Origin: Flavobacterium shii
GTDB taxonomy: Bacteria; Bacteroidota; Bacteroidia; Flavobacteriales; Flavobacteriaceae
Direction: 5' to 3'
Length of the DNA stretch: 64,000 nucleotides
Assembly: GCF_025847235.1 (NCBI RefSeq)
Contig: NZ_JAOZEW010000004.1
Location: 124,001 to 188,000 of the forward strand
A program made the position numbers and the translations under genes. The notes below the pieces were generated by a model. It saw only the letters and a list, made by a program, of their open reading frames with translations, ran no database searches and was not told the origin of the DNA. Shown piece after piece: positions 26,460 through 36,043 of this stretch (position 1 is the first letter of the stretch; each line of letters begins with the position of its first letter).

Positions 26460-27974
26460 TTATTTATCCCACCAAATTCTGGTTGTCATTAAATCTAACC
26501 CTTGGCGTGAAATTGCTTCTTTGTAATTGGCCGAATTTGTTATCAGCTCAGATTGATCGTATATCAATCTTCTCGGAATTGTACCATTAGTTTCTCCAAG
26601 AGGATCATTAACCGGAACTAAAACCGGATATCCTGTTCTTCTCCACTCAGAAAAGGCTTCAAAACCATTGAATAACAAAACAATCCATTTTTGAGTTATA
26701 ATTTGCTCTATCTTTTGTGCCTCTGTTCCAGAAGCGTTAAAAGGATGTGCAGCTATATAAGTATCATATTCGGCTGTTGTAACTGCAGGTACTTTGTCTC
26801 CAAAAATGGTTAAAACTTGCATTGCTCCTTTTACTCCGTCTTGATAATATTGTTGAGCTGTTCCTGAAACATTCCAACCTTTTGCAGCAGCTTCTGCCAA
26901 TAAAAATTGTACTTCGCCATAAGACATGATTAAAGTAGGTGCATCCAAACGCAATACCGTAGAAGTATTAGGATCCGAGAAAAGCTTTTTGTCTCCACCT
27001 GCGAACTCTTTTGCGCTATTTGCCAACCCTTGTTGGTCTGCAGGATTATTATTATCTGAACCTTCCAGTTTGGCATAGATTCTTAAACGCGGATCATTGG
27101 TGTTTTTTAATAAATCTATAAAAGTTTTACTATATTTAATATCTGCATTACCTCCTTTTAGATCATTCATAACCCAAGATGACGTAATTGGGTTTGTTCT
27201 AACTCCTTGAGGACTTGGATCATGTTTTAATACAGTACTATCATCATTAGAACCAAAAACACCTTTTACGAAAGCTTTCTCTACATATTCTTTCGATTTT
27301 GCAGGATCTACTTTAGACAAACGCATGGCTACTCTTAACATCAATGAATTTGCAAATTTTTTCCATTTTGCTACATCACTTTGATAAAATAAATCGGCGT
27401 TACCTACAAAAGCTTTATTTGCATCTAATGCATTACTTGCTTCATCCAACTCTTTTAATAAATCATTGTAGATTGCTTGTTGTGTATCATATTTAGGTGC
27501 AAATATGTTTCCGTTATATCCTTTTCCTGCTTCGAAATATGGAATTTCTCCGTAAGTGTCTGTTAATTTCTGAAACATGAATACTTTCATAATTCTACAT
27601 GCCTGAATCATGTTCGAATTTTCTGGAGTATCTGGTATAACAGACATCAACTGAAAAATTTGATTCAATCCCTTACCGTATGATTCTCCAAAAAGAGAAC
27701 CTGAATATTCCGAAGAGTAACTATATTTTGAACCTGGTCCTCCCAATGAAGCAAATTGTTGTACTATTTGTGCAGCATAAGCATTATTTCCTCTGGTATT
27801 AGAATAATCTTGTCCATCGATATATATCTCGGCAAGTGTAAACATTGATTTAATTGCTGGATCTGTTAAAGCATTTGGATTCGTATTTAATTCCTCGAAT
27901 CCTTTATCGCATGCCGTCAATGTCATTGCACTAACAATTGCGATACAAAATATTTTTATATATTTATTTTTCAT
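26460..27974 (-). CDS. SusD-like lipoprotein (SusD-like_2 family)
   Basis: Surface glycan-binding lipoprotein of 504 aa, partner of the SusC encoded 16 bp upstream. Signal with lipobox LTAC (Cys22), then the family start CDKGFEELNTNPNALTDP typical of the SusD-like_2 branch (PF12741), which differs from the RagB-type SusD of the first locus. The C-terminal motif is FNGFEAFSEWRRTGYPVL followed by IPRRLIYDQSE and ARQGLD-like residues. It should capture N-glycan or mannan oligosaccharides at the cell surface; the ligand is inferred from the mannosidase neighbours. Confidence 0.93.
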   Translation of the reverse strand: MKNKYIKIFCIAIVSAMTLTACDKGFEELNTNPNALTDPAIKSMFTLAEIYIDGQDYSNTRGNNAYAAQIVQQFASLGGPGSKYSYSSEYSGSLFGESYGKGLNQIFQLMSVIPDTPENSNMIQACRIMKVFMFQKLTDTYGEIPYFEAGKGYNGNIFAPKYDTQQAIYNDLLKELDEASNALDANKAFVGNADLFYQSDVAKWKKFANSLMLRVAMRLSKVDPAKSKEYVEKAFVKGVFGSNDDSTVLKHDPSPQGVRTNPITSSWVMNDLKGGNADIKYSKTFIDLLKNTNDPRLRIYAKLEGSDNNNPADQQGLANSAKEFAGGDKKLFSDPNTSTVLRLDAPTLIMSYGEVQFLLAEAAAKGWNVSGTAQQYYQDGVKGAMQVLTIFGDKVPAVTTAEYDTYIAAHPFNASGTEAQKIEQIITQKWIVLLFNGFEAFSEWRRTGYPVLVPVNDPLGETNGTIPRRLIYDQSELITNSANYKEAISRQGLDLMTTRIWWDK

Positions 27975-27990
27975 CTTTTAATTTTTATTC

Positions 27991-30900
27991 TTAGAATTTA
28001 ACATTAAGAGTTACTCCATAATTTCTTGTCAGCGGCATAGATGCTCTTTCAAGACCTTGTGCATTACCATTAGAATAGTTTGACTCTGGATCAATATTAG
28101 GTGTTGCACTATATATTGTCCATAAATTATGAGCAGAAAATGCTAAACTAACAGATTGAAATGGCGAATGTGCTAAATATGCTTTCGGGAAATTGTAGTT
28201 TAAAGAAACTGCTCTAAGCTTAACAAAATCGGCATTATAAACAAAGTTTGACGATACCTCGCTATAACTTCTCCAATAATCGTATGCAGAAACAGTTGTA
28301 TTTACAGGATTACCATTAATATCTTTACCTGTTACAGCAATTCCTCCCTCACGACCATCAAGTGTAATGTCTGATAATCCGTAACGTGTTCCTAACTGAT
28401 TTGTAGCCGAGTAAATATCGCCTCCTAATTTTGCATCTACAAAAATCGAAAGTGTGAAATTTTTATAAACAAAATCATTTGATATTCCCATTGCTGTAGG
28501 AGCAACTCCTTGTCCAGCTATGATTAAATCTCCTCTCATGAATTTACCATTAGAGTCTAATACAATATTTCCGCTGGCATCTCTTAAATAATCATAAGCC
28601 TTAATTACTCCAAAAGGTTGTCCTTTCTCTAAAACTACAGAAGCTTTTGAATCTCTGTTATTTTCTAGTGTTTTGGTAGTTATATTGTCCGATAAGTTCA
28701 ATACTTCACTTTTGTTGTAAGCAAAGTTATAACCAATACTCCAGCTAAATTTTTCTGTTTTTATAGCTTTTACGTTCAAAGCAAACTCAACTCCTTTATT
28801 CGAAATCTCACCTACATTAATTTTGGTAGTTCTAAAACCTGTACTTTGAGAAATATCGGCATCGGTAATATCATTGGTTGTTTTCTTGCTATAAAAAGTC
28901 AAATCGGTACTTACTCTATTATTGAAGAATGTATTTTCGAAACCAAATTCTATTGTACTTACATTATAAGGTTTTAAGTATTTATTTGGAACTGTTTCTC
29001 CATTAATACCCAAAATAGGTTGTCCTTGCGACTCTGTTTGCCCGTCTGGTCCGATATAAGTTAAAGCTAATGCATACGCATCTGGTAAAGCTCCACCTAC
29101 ATTACCCCAACCTGCTCTAAACTTACCATAAGACATCCAGTCTGGCAAACTCATAATTTCTGAGTAAACAAAACTCGTACTTACAGATGGATAGAAAGTG
29201 CTATTGTTTGCAGGATCTAAAGTAGAAAACCAATCTTGACGACCAGTTACATTTAGATATAAGAAATTTTTATATCCTAAATCGGCTGAATAAAAAAGAG
29301 AGTTTACTTCGCTTTCTGCGTACAATTTTTCTGTTTTTTCAGGTATAGTGTTTCCATAAAAATATTTAAACGGAACAATAAAGTTTTTCCCTTTCATTTT
29401 ATTAACACTAAATCTATTATGCTGACGGTTTGCCCCAACAAAAGCATCCAATGAAAGATCTTTGGTTAGATCTCCTTTGTATCCTAAATACCCCGATGCA
29501 TTAACCTCTGAACGGCTTTCAATCCTATTTTCATAAGATCCACCCGGAAGATAGTTAATTCCTGTAGGCTCAATTTCGGTATATTCATAATTAATATCAT
29601 CAATCCCAATTACTGCCTTAGCATAAATTTTATTTGTGATATTATAATTTAATTTTGTAGAACCAATAAAACGCTTTCTAAGGTCATCATTAAGATCTTC
29701 CTGAGTTGCAAAATATGGATTGGTCTGATAGTTATTTGATCCAAAATAATCTGCTTCACCACCATCTGCATCATATCCATTACTTAACCATCTTATATCT
29801 GTTGCAGGGCTCAAGAATGTACTAGAAAAAGATGGATTTCTAGAAACATCATTCAAATAAGGTCTGTTATGACTTTTCTCAGTAACATATTGTGCATTTG
29901 CCTCAATACTTACCTTTTCATTTACAGCTGAATTTAAATTTAAAGCAAAATTGTTTCTTCCAAATTTTGTTCCTGGTAGGATTGACTCATCTTTAGTGTT
30001 TCCGAATGACAATCTAAAATTTGTCGATTCATTTCCGCCAGATATTGCCAATGTGTTACTGAAAGAATATCCAGTTCTATAAAAATGATCTAAATTATCT
30101 TTACCGTATGCTTGGTATGGTCTGGTCTTTCCATCAAGTGAAAGAGATGGTGTTCCATCATATTTATCTCCCCAAGCAGTATAATAATTATCTCCAAGCT
30201 GTTGTAAATTATTATATCTCGTAGGAACGCCATTTACAGGCTCTCCCGATCCATATTGATCTTGCCATTTTAAAAGATTTGCTGGAGTATTAAATGTAGA
30301 GTTTGTACTAAAATCTATACCAAGTCCTGTATTGGCTTTTCCTTTTTTGGTAGTAATTAAGATAACACCATTTGATCCTCTATAACCATAAAGAGCAGAT
30401 GCGGCACTACCTTTTAATACCGACATAGATGCGATATCGTCTGGATTAAATGAAGACATTCCATCTCCTTTATCGGCTCCTCCCCACATATTAGCATTTC
30501 CTTGCTGACTATTATCAATAGGAATACCATCTACAACATACAAAGGTTGATTAAGTCCCGATGCCGAAGTTGCTCCACGAATTACAACACGACTAGAACC
30601 AGATGGTCCAGAAACTGGTGCAGAAACATTTACCCCAGCAATTTTCCCCTGAAGTGCATTACCTAAGTTAATCTCTTTATTTTTTGTTAGGTCATCTCCT
30701 TTTAGTTCTCCAACGGCATATCCTAAACTCTTTTTCTGTTTTTTTACTCCAAATGAAGTAATCACAACATCTTTTAATTCTTGTACTGCCGAAATTAATA
30801 TAACTGAAACTTTCGTATCATTTGCCTGTAACTCTACTAATTTTGCTTCATAACCAATAGAAGATACATATAGAGTAACCTTACCTTCTGGAACATTCAT

Positions 30901-31080
30901 TTTAAAACGACCTTCAGAATCTGTAATTGCGTTAAAAGGTTTTCCTTTTACTTCAATGGATGCAGCAACAACTCCCTTGTTATCTGCATCTGCGACTATG
31001 CCTGTTATTAATCGGTTTTGCGCCACAGCCCCTAAGCTGGTCAACAATACCATTCCTAACACTGCTAAAACTTGTTTCAT
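27991..31080 (-). CDS. SusC/RagA-family TonB-dependent outer-membrane receptor
   Basis: Complete transporter of about 1,029 aa. Signal peptide MKQVLAVLGMVLLTSLGAVA; an alternative ATG lies 6 bp upstream at 31086. Residues about 25-100 are a carboxypeptidase-like regulatory domain (GIVADADNKGVVAASIEVKG). The TonB box and plug follow (VVITSFGVKKQKKSLGYAVG; RGATSASGLNQPLYVVDGIP), then the barrel, ending in YGVTLNVKF. It lies 16 bp before its susD. The upstream region contains two LacI-type operators and a long inverted repeat, so it is the probable main regulated promoter of the N-glycan locus. Confidence 0.95.
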   Translation of the reverse strand: MKQVLAVLGMVLLTSLGAVAQNRLITGIVADADNKGVVAASIEVKGKPFNAITDSEGRFKMNVPEGKVTLYVSSIGYEAKLVELQANDTKVSVILISAVQELKDVVITSFGVKKQKKSLGYAVGELKGDDLTKNKEINLGNALQGKIAGVNVSAPVSGPSGSSRVVIRGATSASGLNQPLYVVDGIPIDNSQQGNANMWGGADKGDGMSSFNPDDIASMSVLKGSAASALYGYRGSNGVILITTKKGKANTGLGIDFSTNSTFNTPANLLKWQDQYGSGEPVNGVPTRYNNLQQLGDNYYTAWGDKYDGTPSLSLDGKTRPYQAYGKDNLDHFYRTGYSFSNTLAISGGNESTNFRLSFGNTKDESILPGTKFGRNNFALNLNSAVNEKVSIEANAQYVTEKSHNRPYLNDVSRNPSFSSTFLSPATDIRWLSNGYDADGGEADYFGSNNYQTNPYFATQEDLNDDLRKRFIGSTKLNYNITNKIYAKAVIGIDDINYEYTEIEPTGINYLPGGSYENRIESRSEVNASGYLGYKGDLTKDLSLDAFVGANRQHNRFSVNKMKGKNFIVPFKYFYGNTIPEKTEKLYAESEVNSLFYSADLGYKNFLYLNVTGRQDWFSTLDPANNSTFYPSVSTSFVYSEIMSLPDWMSYGKFRAGWGNVGGALPDAYALALTYIGPDGQTESQGQPILGINGETVPNKYLKPYNVSTIEFGFENTFFNNRVSTDLTFYSKKTTNDITDADISQSTGFRTTKINVGEISNKGVEFALNVKAIKTEKFSWSIGYNFAYNKSEVLNLSDNITTKTLENNRDSKASVVLEKGQPFGVIKAYDYLRDASGNIVLDSNGKFMRGDLIIAGQGVAPTAMGISNDFVYKNFTLSIFVDAKLGGDIYSATNQLGTRYGLSDITLDGREGGIAVTGKDINGNPVNTTVSAYDYWRSYSEVSSNFVYNADFVKLRAVSLNYNFPKAYLAHSPFQSVSLAFSAHNLWTIYSATPNIDPESNYSNGNAQGLERASMPLTRNYGVTLNVKF

Positions 31081-31236
31081 AAGCATTTGTATTGGTTTAT
31101 TTGTCTTGGTTTTTGTTTTTGTTTGACTTGTTTGTAATAAATATTAATAAAAATGTGAACTCAATTTTAATATGATATCCATAGGCCCTAAACTATGAAT
31201 GCCTCCAATCAACAGTAACTTGGTACCGCTTTCAAT

Positions 31237-31256
31237 TTGCTAAATCGATATAGTGA
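31237..31256. promoter_or_regulatory. Putative LacI-family operator O2 upstream of susC
   Basis: TTGCTAAATCGATATAGTGA is an imperfect palindrome centred on TCGA (7 of 10 half-site positions match) and resembles the perfect site upstream of GH97. Confidence 0.6.
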
Positions 31257-31298
31257 ATTGATCAAAAAAATTTAACAAATATTATTTTTTGATCAATT
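31256..31298. promoter_or_regulatory. 14-bp inverted repeat between the two susC operators
   Basis: AATTGATCAAAAAA (31256-31269) and TTTTTTGATCAATT (31285-31298) pair perfectly. The loop includes TAATATTTG on the - strand, a one-base-longer variant of the TAnnTTTG -7 motif, so this may be the susC promoter region or a site for a second regulator. Confidence 0.45.
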
Positions 31299-31303
31299 AA
31301 AAC

Positions 31304-31323
31304 TTACTAAAACGATTTAGCAA
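31304..31323. promoter_or_regulatory. Putative LacI-family operator O1 upstream of susC
   Basis: TTACTAAAACGATTTAGCAA matches its own complement at 8 of 10 half-site positions and the lacI and GH97 sites closely. Its centre is 67 bp from that of O2, so the pair flanks the presumed promoter. Confidence 0.7.
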
Positions 31324-31381
31324 AATGAGTAAAAAAAAACTCACCGTCTTTTTTAATTTTCTTTAACCTATTTAATCATAA

Positions 31382-32392
31382 TTATACTGATCCTCTTATA
31401 ATTAGGCTCCCTTTTTTGAGGACTTTCTCTACTGCAAATGTTTTCATATCTGTCATCTGACTCATCAATAATTGTATAGACTTAACTGCTATATCTTCTA
31501 TCGGCTGCGCAATTACAGTAATAGTTGGTGTGTGTAATTTAAAACTATCATGATCATCAAAACTTATAACAGCAATATCTTCCGGTATCCTAATTCCCAT
31601 TCCTCGGAAAGCTTGTAATCCTGCCAATCCCAAATAATTCGCTAAGAATAAAACGGCATCGATCTTGGGATTCTTTTTAAAAAAACTCAATATCGCAGCA
31701 ATTCTGTTTTCTTCACTACTATGGTAATCCATATGAAGAACAAGTGATTCATCATAAATCCCTTCTTCTTTTAATGCATCTCTATAACCATCTTCCCTTA
31801 ATTTCATCTGTATCATTCCAGATTTATTATTAAAAACAGCTATATTTTTATATCCTTTATTCAATAAAAATTTAGTTGCCGAATGAGCCCCATCATAATT
31901 ATCCATTACAACATGACTGACCTTTTGTCCGGGAAAATATCTATCGATTAATACAACTGGTTTCTCCAATTTTAAAAGGAGATCAATACTTTTTTCTAAA
32001 TTTTCTGTTGGAGTAATTATAAAACCATCCACATTAGCCTGCAAAAGGCTATGTATTAATTCCTCCGAACGCCCATCATCATTTCCTGTACTACAATAAA
32101 AAACTCTATAATCAATATTTTTAGCTTCATCCTCAATAACTCTGGCGAGATCTGCAAAAAACTGATTCGAAATATCTTCGACAATAAGCCCAATAGATCT
32201 TGTTTTCCCAGTTCTAAGACTCGTAGCAATCATACTAGGTCTATAGTTGAGCTTGTCGGCTACATCCTGAACCTTTTTAATTACAGCCGCACTAATTCCC
32301 ATTTTCTCGCCTTTACCATTAATAACAAAAGATACAGTAGATATAGACACTTGTGCCTCGGTGGCAATATCCTTAATAGTAATCTTTTTCAT
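31382..32392 (-). CDS. LacI-family transcriptional regulator
   Basis: Repressor-type regulator of 336 aa. Residues 1-60 hold the LacI helix-turn-helix (ITIKDIATEAQVSISTVSFVIN) and hinge (LNYRPSMIATSLRTGKTRSIG). The rest is a periplasmic-binding-protein-like sensor (IGLIVEDISNQFFADLARVIE; VDGFIITPTE; IPEDIAVISFDDHDSFKLHTPTITVIAQP). It sits between mannose-6-phosphate isomerase and susC in the N-glycan locus. Related palindromes occur before its own gene, susC and the GH97 gene, so it most likely controls the locus and itself. The effector is probably a mannose-related sugar, which is inference. Confidence 0.93.
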   Translation of the reverse strand: MKKITIKDIATEAQVSISTVSFVINGKGEKMGISAAVIKKVQDVADKLNYRPSMIATSLRTGKTRSIGLIVEDISNQFFADLARVIEDEAKNIDYRVFYCSTGNDDGRSEELIHSLLQANVDGFIITPTENLEKSIDLLLKLEKPVVLIDRYFPGQKVSHVVMDNYDGAHSATKFLLNKGYKNIAVFNNKSGMIQMKLREDGYRDALKEEGIYDESLVLHMDYHSSEENRIAAILSFFKKNPKIDAVLFLANYLGLAGLQAFRGMGIRIPEDIAVISFDDHDSFKLHTPTITVIAQPIEDIAVKSIQLLMSQMTDMKTFAVEKVLKKGSLIIRGSV

Positions 32393-32434
32393 CTGGCTAG
32401 TTAATTTATTAATAAACTATTATTAATCATTTCA

Positions 32435-32442
32435 CAAATATA
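32435..32442 (-). promoter_or_regulatory. Putative -7 promoter element of lacI
   Basis: TATATTTG on the - strand fits TAnnTTTG and lies about 45 bp upstream of the start codon. The operator at 32454-32473 occupies the position where the -33 element should be, which suits autoregulation. Confidence 0.55.
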
Positions 32443-32453
32443 TACAAAAACAG

Positions 32454-32473
32454 TTACTAAAACGATTTTGTAA
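32454..32473. promoter_or_regulatory. Putative LacI-family operator upstream of lacI
   Basis: TTACTAAAACGATTTTGTAA is an imperfect palindrome (8 of 10 half-site positions) and shares TTACTAAA-CGATTT with the other sites of this locus. Confidence 0.65.
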
Positions 32474-32686
32474 AAATTATTTTTAAACAAATCATTATTT
32501 TAAAGTCAATTAACAGTATAATCATCAGAAATCATAAGTCTTTACCGATTAATTAGCATCTGTGATTAGTATTTAGTTCTCGCTATTCAGTCTCAGTATT
32601 CAGTGGCAGTTATAGTATAAGTATATTTTTCTAAACCTTAGTACCTCAATAACTTTCTCCCTCTGAACCTTTACCCCTTTAAACCT

Positions 32687-33652
32687 CTAAATCGTAACTT
32701 CCAAAATTGACCCTTCTCCATTTAGCACATAAACATCCATTGCAGCAGGAATTAAAACGGTATCTCCCTGTTTATATTCGTATTTTACATTTTCATATTC
32801 TAATTCAAATGTTCCTTCAATACACATATAAACTGTAAAAGTTTCACCGTTTTTATTAACTTTAATATCTCCGTTTAACGGAATAAAATTGGTTGTAAAA
32901 TAAGGACATTCTACAATTACATTGGATTTATTTGGAGTAGTTTCATATTTTTTATGTGTATTTACTTTATTATAATTAATGGCGTCAAGCGCTAAATCTA
33001 TATGTAGTTCTCTTTTATTTCCCTGAGCATCTATTCTGTCAAAATCATACAACCGATACGTAATATCCGATGTTTGCTGAATCTCGGCAACAACCAATCC
33101 CGCTCCTATTGCATGTACAGTTCCTGTTTCAAGAAAGAAAACATCACCCGCTTTGGCTTTTACATCATCAAGAATAGAAACCAAGGTATTATTATTTAGA
33201 TTCTCCAAATATTCTTCTTTACTGGAATCTTCTTTAAAACCTACAATAATTCTCGCATCAGTATCGGCTTGCATTACATACCACATTTCAGTTTTTCCAA
33301 ATGAATCATGACGTTCTTTTGCTAATTCATCATTAGGATGTACTTGTATCGAAAGATCTTCACGAGCATCTAGATATTTAAACAATAAAGGAAATTGTTT
33401 TCCGAATTGTTTATACACTTTCGTTCCTAAAATTTCATTTGGCGACACATCAATTAAATCAGTTAAAGATTTTCCTTTTAGTTCCCCATTTGCAATTACA
33501 CTTACATCTCCTTCTACAGTAGATAATTCCCAACTCTCACCCGTAATTTTAGAAACAATAGGTTTATTAAGAACTGTTTTTAATTTTTCGCCACCCCAAA
33601 TTCTATCTTTCAAGATTGGTTCAAATTGCAAAGGATAAATTTTTGTACTCAT
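32687..33652 (-). CDS. manA: Class I mannose-6-phosphate isomerase
   Basis: Cytoplasmic zinc-dependent isomerase of 321 aa that converts mannose-6-phosphate to fructose-6-phosphate. I start at ATG 33652 (MSTKIYPLQFEPILKDRIWGG), the normal N-terminus, and not at a start 45 bp upstream. The cupin metal motifs are SIQVHPNDELAKE and GKTEMWYVM, then FLETGTVHAIGAGLVVAEIQ with the arginine-containing end TSDITYRLYDFDR. Placed beside lacI and the mannosidase genes, it provides the last step from N-glycan mannose to glycolysis. A gap of about 290 bp separates it from lacI, so it may have its own promoter, though I did not find one. Confidence 0.93.
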   Translation of the reverse strand: MSTKIYPLQFEPILKDRIWGGEKLKTVLNKPIVSKITGESWELSTVEGDVSVIANGELKGKSLTDLIDVSPNEILGTKVYKQFGKQFPLLFKYLDAREDLSIQVHPNDELAKERHDSFGKTEMWYVMQADTDARIIVGFKEDSSKEEYLENLNNNTLVSILDDVKAKAGDVFFLETGTVHAIGAGLVVAEIQQTSDITYRLYDFDRIDAQGNKRELHIDLALDAINYNKVNTHKKYETTPNKSNVIVECPYFTTNFIPLNGDIKVNKNGETFTVYMCIEGTFELEYENVKYEYKQGDTVLIPAAMDVYVLNGEGSILEVTI

Positions 33653-33918
33653 TTTTATATTATTTAAATTAATATCTATTTTGTTGATTTTTGCCACAGA
33701 TTATAAGGATTAAAATAATTTTAAAAAATCTGCGTGAAACTTTATTTTCGCCACAACCGGAGCATGGATTGTTTAAAAAGGGACGCAGATGACGCAGATT
33801 TCCTAAAGGAAAGACGCTGATAAAAACGGATTTTAAACACCATCGAAATAAAAAAATCCGTTTTTTCGCTTAAGCGAATCCGTGTCGTCTGCGTTCTATT
33901 TATTTTTCAAAACAGTAT
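33653..33918. repeat. Intergenic repeat (AAATCCGTTTTT...GTCTGCGTTC family)
   Basis: No gene. The region contains GACGCAGATGACGCAGATTT around 33782-33801 and, inverted, AAAATCCGTTTTTTCGCTTAA to CGTCTGCGTTC around 33856-33897, forming a long imperfect hairpin. Related sequence occurs at 50380-50430 and 52742-52771. Confidence 0.55.
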
Positions 33919-36021
33919 TTATTTTATAGAAATAGCCACTCCACCACTAGCCGCTAATTTCTGTTTCAATTTTGTTTTACTGTTTACGACAACTTTACGA
34001 ATGTTATACGATTGCGGATTGGTTTTATAATCGGCTGTTTTTCCATCTTCATAAATCGTTGCTGTATATCTTTTACCGGCAGGCAGGAAACTAAAATCAA
34101 TCAAAGCTATACGTGGATTTTCATCAGTGATTCCACCAATAAACCATTCTTGTTTTCCTTTGGTTTTTCTAGCAATGGTAATGTAATCGCCAGGTTCCGC
34201 TTCCAGGATATATGTCTCGTCCCAGTCTAGTGCGACATCTTTTATAAACTGAAATGCATCTTTAAAACGCATATAATTTTCGGGTAAATCGGCAGCCATT
34301 TGCAACGGACTGTACATGGTAACATACAATGCCAATTGTTTTACTAATGTTGTACTTAACTTGTTCTTCTTAGAACCATAAACCGATAAATCTCCTTGAA
34401 AAATCCCAGGAGTATAATCCATTGGACCTCCCATAAGTCGGGTAAAAGGTAAGATTGTAGTATGATCAGGATGAATTCCTTCCATAGCCTCAAACTCTGT
34501 TCCTCGTGCCGATTCTTGTGCAAACCAGTTAGGATACGTTCGGTGTAGTCCTGTAGGTCGAACGGCTTCGTGAGAATCTACCATGATTTTATGCTTTGCC
34601 GCTTCTTTGGCTACATATGTATAATGATTTACCATTTGTTGTCCGTCATGATGTTCTCCTCTCGGGATAATTGGTCCAACATATCCTGTTTTAACCGCAT
34701 TATAATTATTATCAACCATAAAGTTTAATGCGTCATTTAATTGTCGTTCATATTCGGCAGTCGAAGATGTAGTTTCATGATGCATGATAATTTTAATCTT
34801 CTTTTTGTTCGCATAATCACTTAATTCTTTTACATCAAAATCTGGATATGCTTTTGTAAAACTATAAATATGTTCTTTCTTAAAAGCGGTGTTATCTTCC
34901 CAACCTTCATTCCATCCTTCTACCAAAACAGCATCAAAGCCATTTGCGGCAGCAAAATCAATATATTCTTTTACATGTTTCGTATTTGCTCCGTGTGTAT
35001 TATTGGGTTTTAATTTGGAAAAATCGGTAGTTCCAATAACAACATCCTGAGTATCTGAATATGCCCAAGTAGACCCACCTCCTGTAAAATATTCCCACCA
35101 AACACCAATATATTTAACTGGTTTAATCCAGGAAGTATCTTCGAAATTGCAAGGCTCGTTAAGATTCAATATCATCTTCGAAGCCAGAATATTTCGCGCA
35201 TCATTACTTACAACAATTGTTCGCCAAGGTGTAAAACTTCCTGTTTGGATATATCCTTTATTACCCAAAGCGTCCGGAACAAGATGTGAACTCAATGAAT
35301 AGGTTTTATCATCGACATTAAGACACATTGCTGGATAATTTTTTAAAGCAGCTTCGTGAATATTAATATAAAGTCCGTCATTGGTCTTCATCATTAAAGG
35401 TGTTTGCGTAGCCAGATTTTTAATAGTTGTTTGCGCTGCAAGAGATACGTGAGTTGCATCATATACCAAAGATTGCATCTCGGATATTTTGGAAGTTGTA
35501 TAACTATATTCATTAGTATCATAATCTCCCGGAATCCAAAAAAGTTTATGATCTCCCGTTAAATTAAATTCGGTTGTTTCTTCCTGAATAATAAAATGAC
35601 GCAAATTATCTTGTATGGGAAATTCATATCGAAAACCTAACCCATCATTAAACAAACGGAAATAAATCGTCACTTTTCGCTTGCTCTTTTCTTGTAAAAG
35701 AGCGACTTTCATTTCGTTGTAATTATTCTTAATTTCCTTTTGTTCACCCAATACCGGTTCCCAAGTACTATTCTCCGATTGAAACTTGGTATCTATAACT
35801 TGGAAATCATTATTTAGCATAATATTCGACTTTAAAACAAAGCCCATTTTACTATCCTTAATGACTACTTTTTGTTTAAAGTTTAAGGAATAAACAGGTG
35901 CTCCAATTTTATTTAAACTAAAGGATAATGTTAGGTTTCCGTCGGGAGATTTAAGTTCCTGAGCATTGACAAATACAGTAAATACCAGAATAAAAAAGCT
36001 GCTAAAAAATATGTTTTTCAT
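33919..36021 (-). CDS. GH97 alpha-glucosidase, SusB-like inverting type
   Basis: Exported hydrolase of 700 aa (signal peptide ending VFVNAQ) with N-terminal beta-sandwich, a central TIM barrel and a C-terminal beta domain. Four glutamates line up with the SusB active site by spacing: Glu416 (MHHETTSS), Glu485 (DSHEAVRPTG), Glu503 (AQESARG) and Glu509 (TEFEAM), corresponding to SusB Glu439, 508, 526 and 532 from memory. This indicates the inverting alpha-glucosidase type and not the retaining alpha-galactosidase type. In a mannosidase locus it could remove terminal alpha-glucose from glucosylated high-mannose glycans. A perfect LacI-type operator lies 23 bp upstream of the start. Confidence 0.92.
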   Translation of the reverse strand: MKNIFFSSFFILVFTVFVNAQELKSPDGNLTLSFSLNKIGAPVYSLNFKQKVVIKDSKMGFVLKSNIMLNNDFQVIDTKFQSENSTWEPVLGEQKEIKNNYNEMKVALLQEKSKRKVTIYFRLFNDGLGFRYEFPIQDNLRHFIIQEETTEFNLTGDHKLFWIPGDYDTNEYSYTTSKISEMQSLVYDATHVSLAAQTTIKNLATQTPLMMKTNDGLYINIHEAALKNYPAMCLNVDDKTYSLSSHLVPDALGNKGYIQTGSFTPWRTIVVSNDARNILASKMILNLNEPCNFEDTSWIKPVKYIGVWWEYFTGGGSTWAYSDTQDVVIGTTDFSKLKPNNTHGANTKHVKEYIDFAAANGFDAVLVEGWNEGWEDNTAFKKEHIYSFTKAYPDFDVKELSDYANKKKIKIIMHHETTSSTAEYERQLNDALNFMVDNNYNAVKTGYVGPIIPRGEHHDGQQMVNHYTYVAKEAAKHKIMVDSHEAVRPTGLHRTYPNWFAQESARGTEFEAMEGIHPDHTTILPFTRLMGGPMDYTPGIFQGDLSVYGSKKNKLSTTLVKQLALYVTMYSPLQMAADLPENYMRFKDAFQFIKDVALDWDETYILEAEPGDYITIARKTKGKQEWFIGGITDENPRIALIDFSFLPAGKRYTATIYEDGKTADYKTNPQSYNIRKVVVNSKTKLKQKLAASGGVAISIK

Positions 36022-36043
36022 GAATTATATAAGGTAAGAATAA

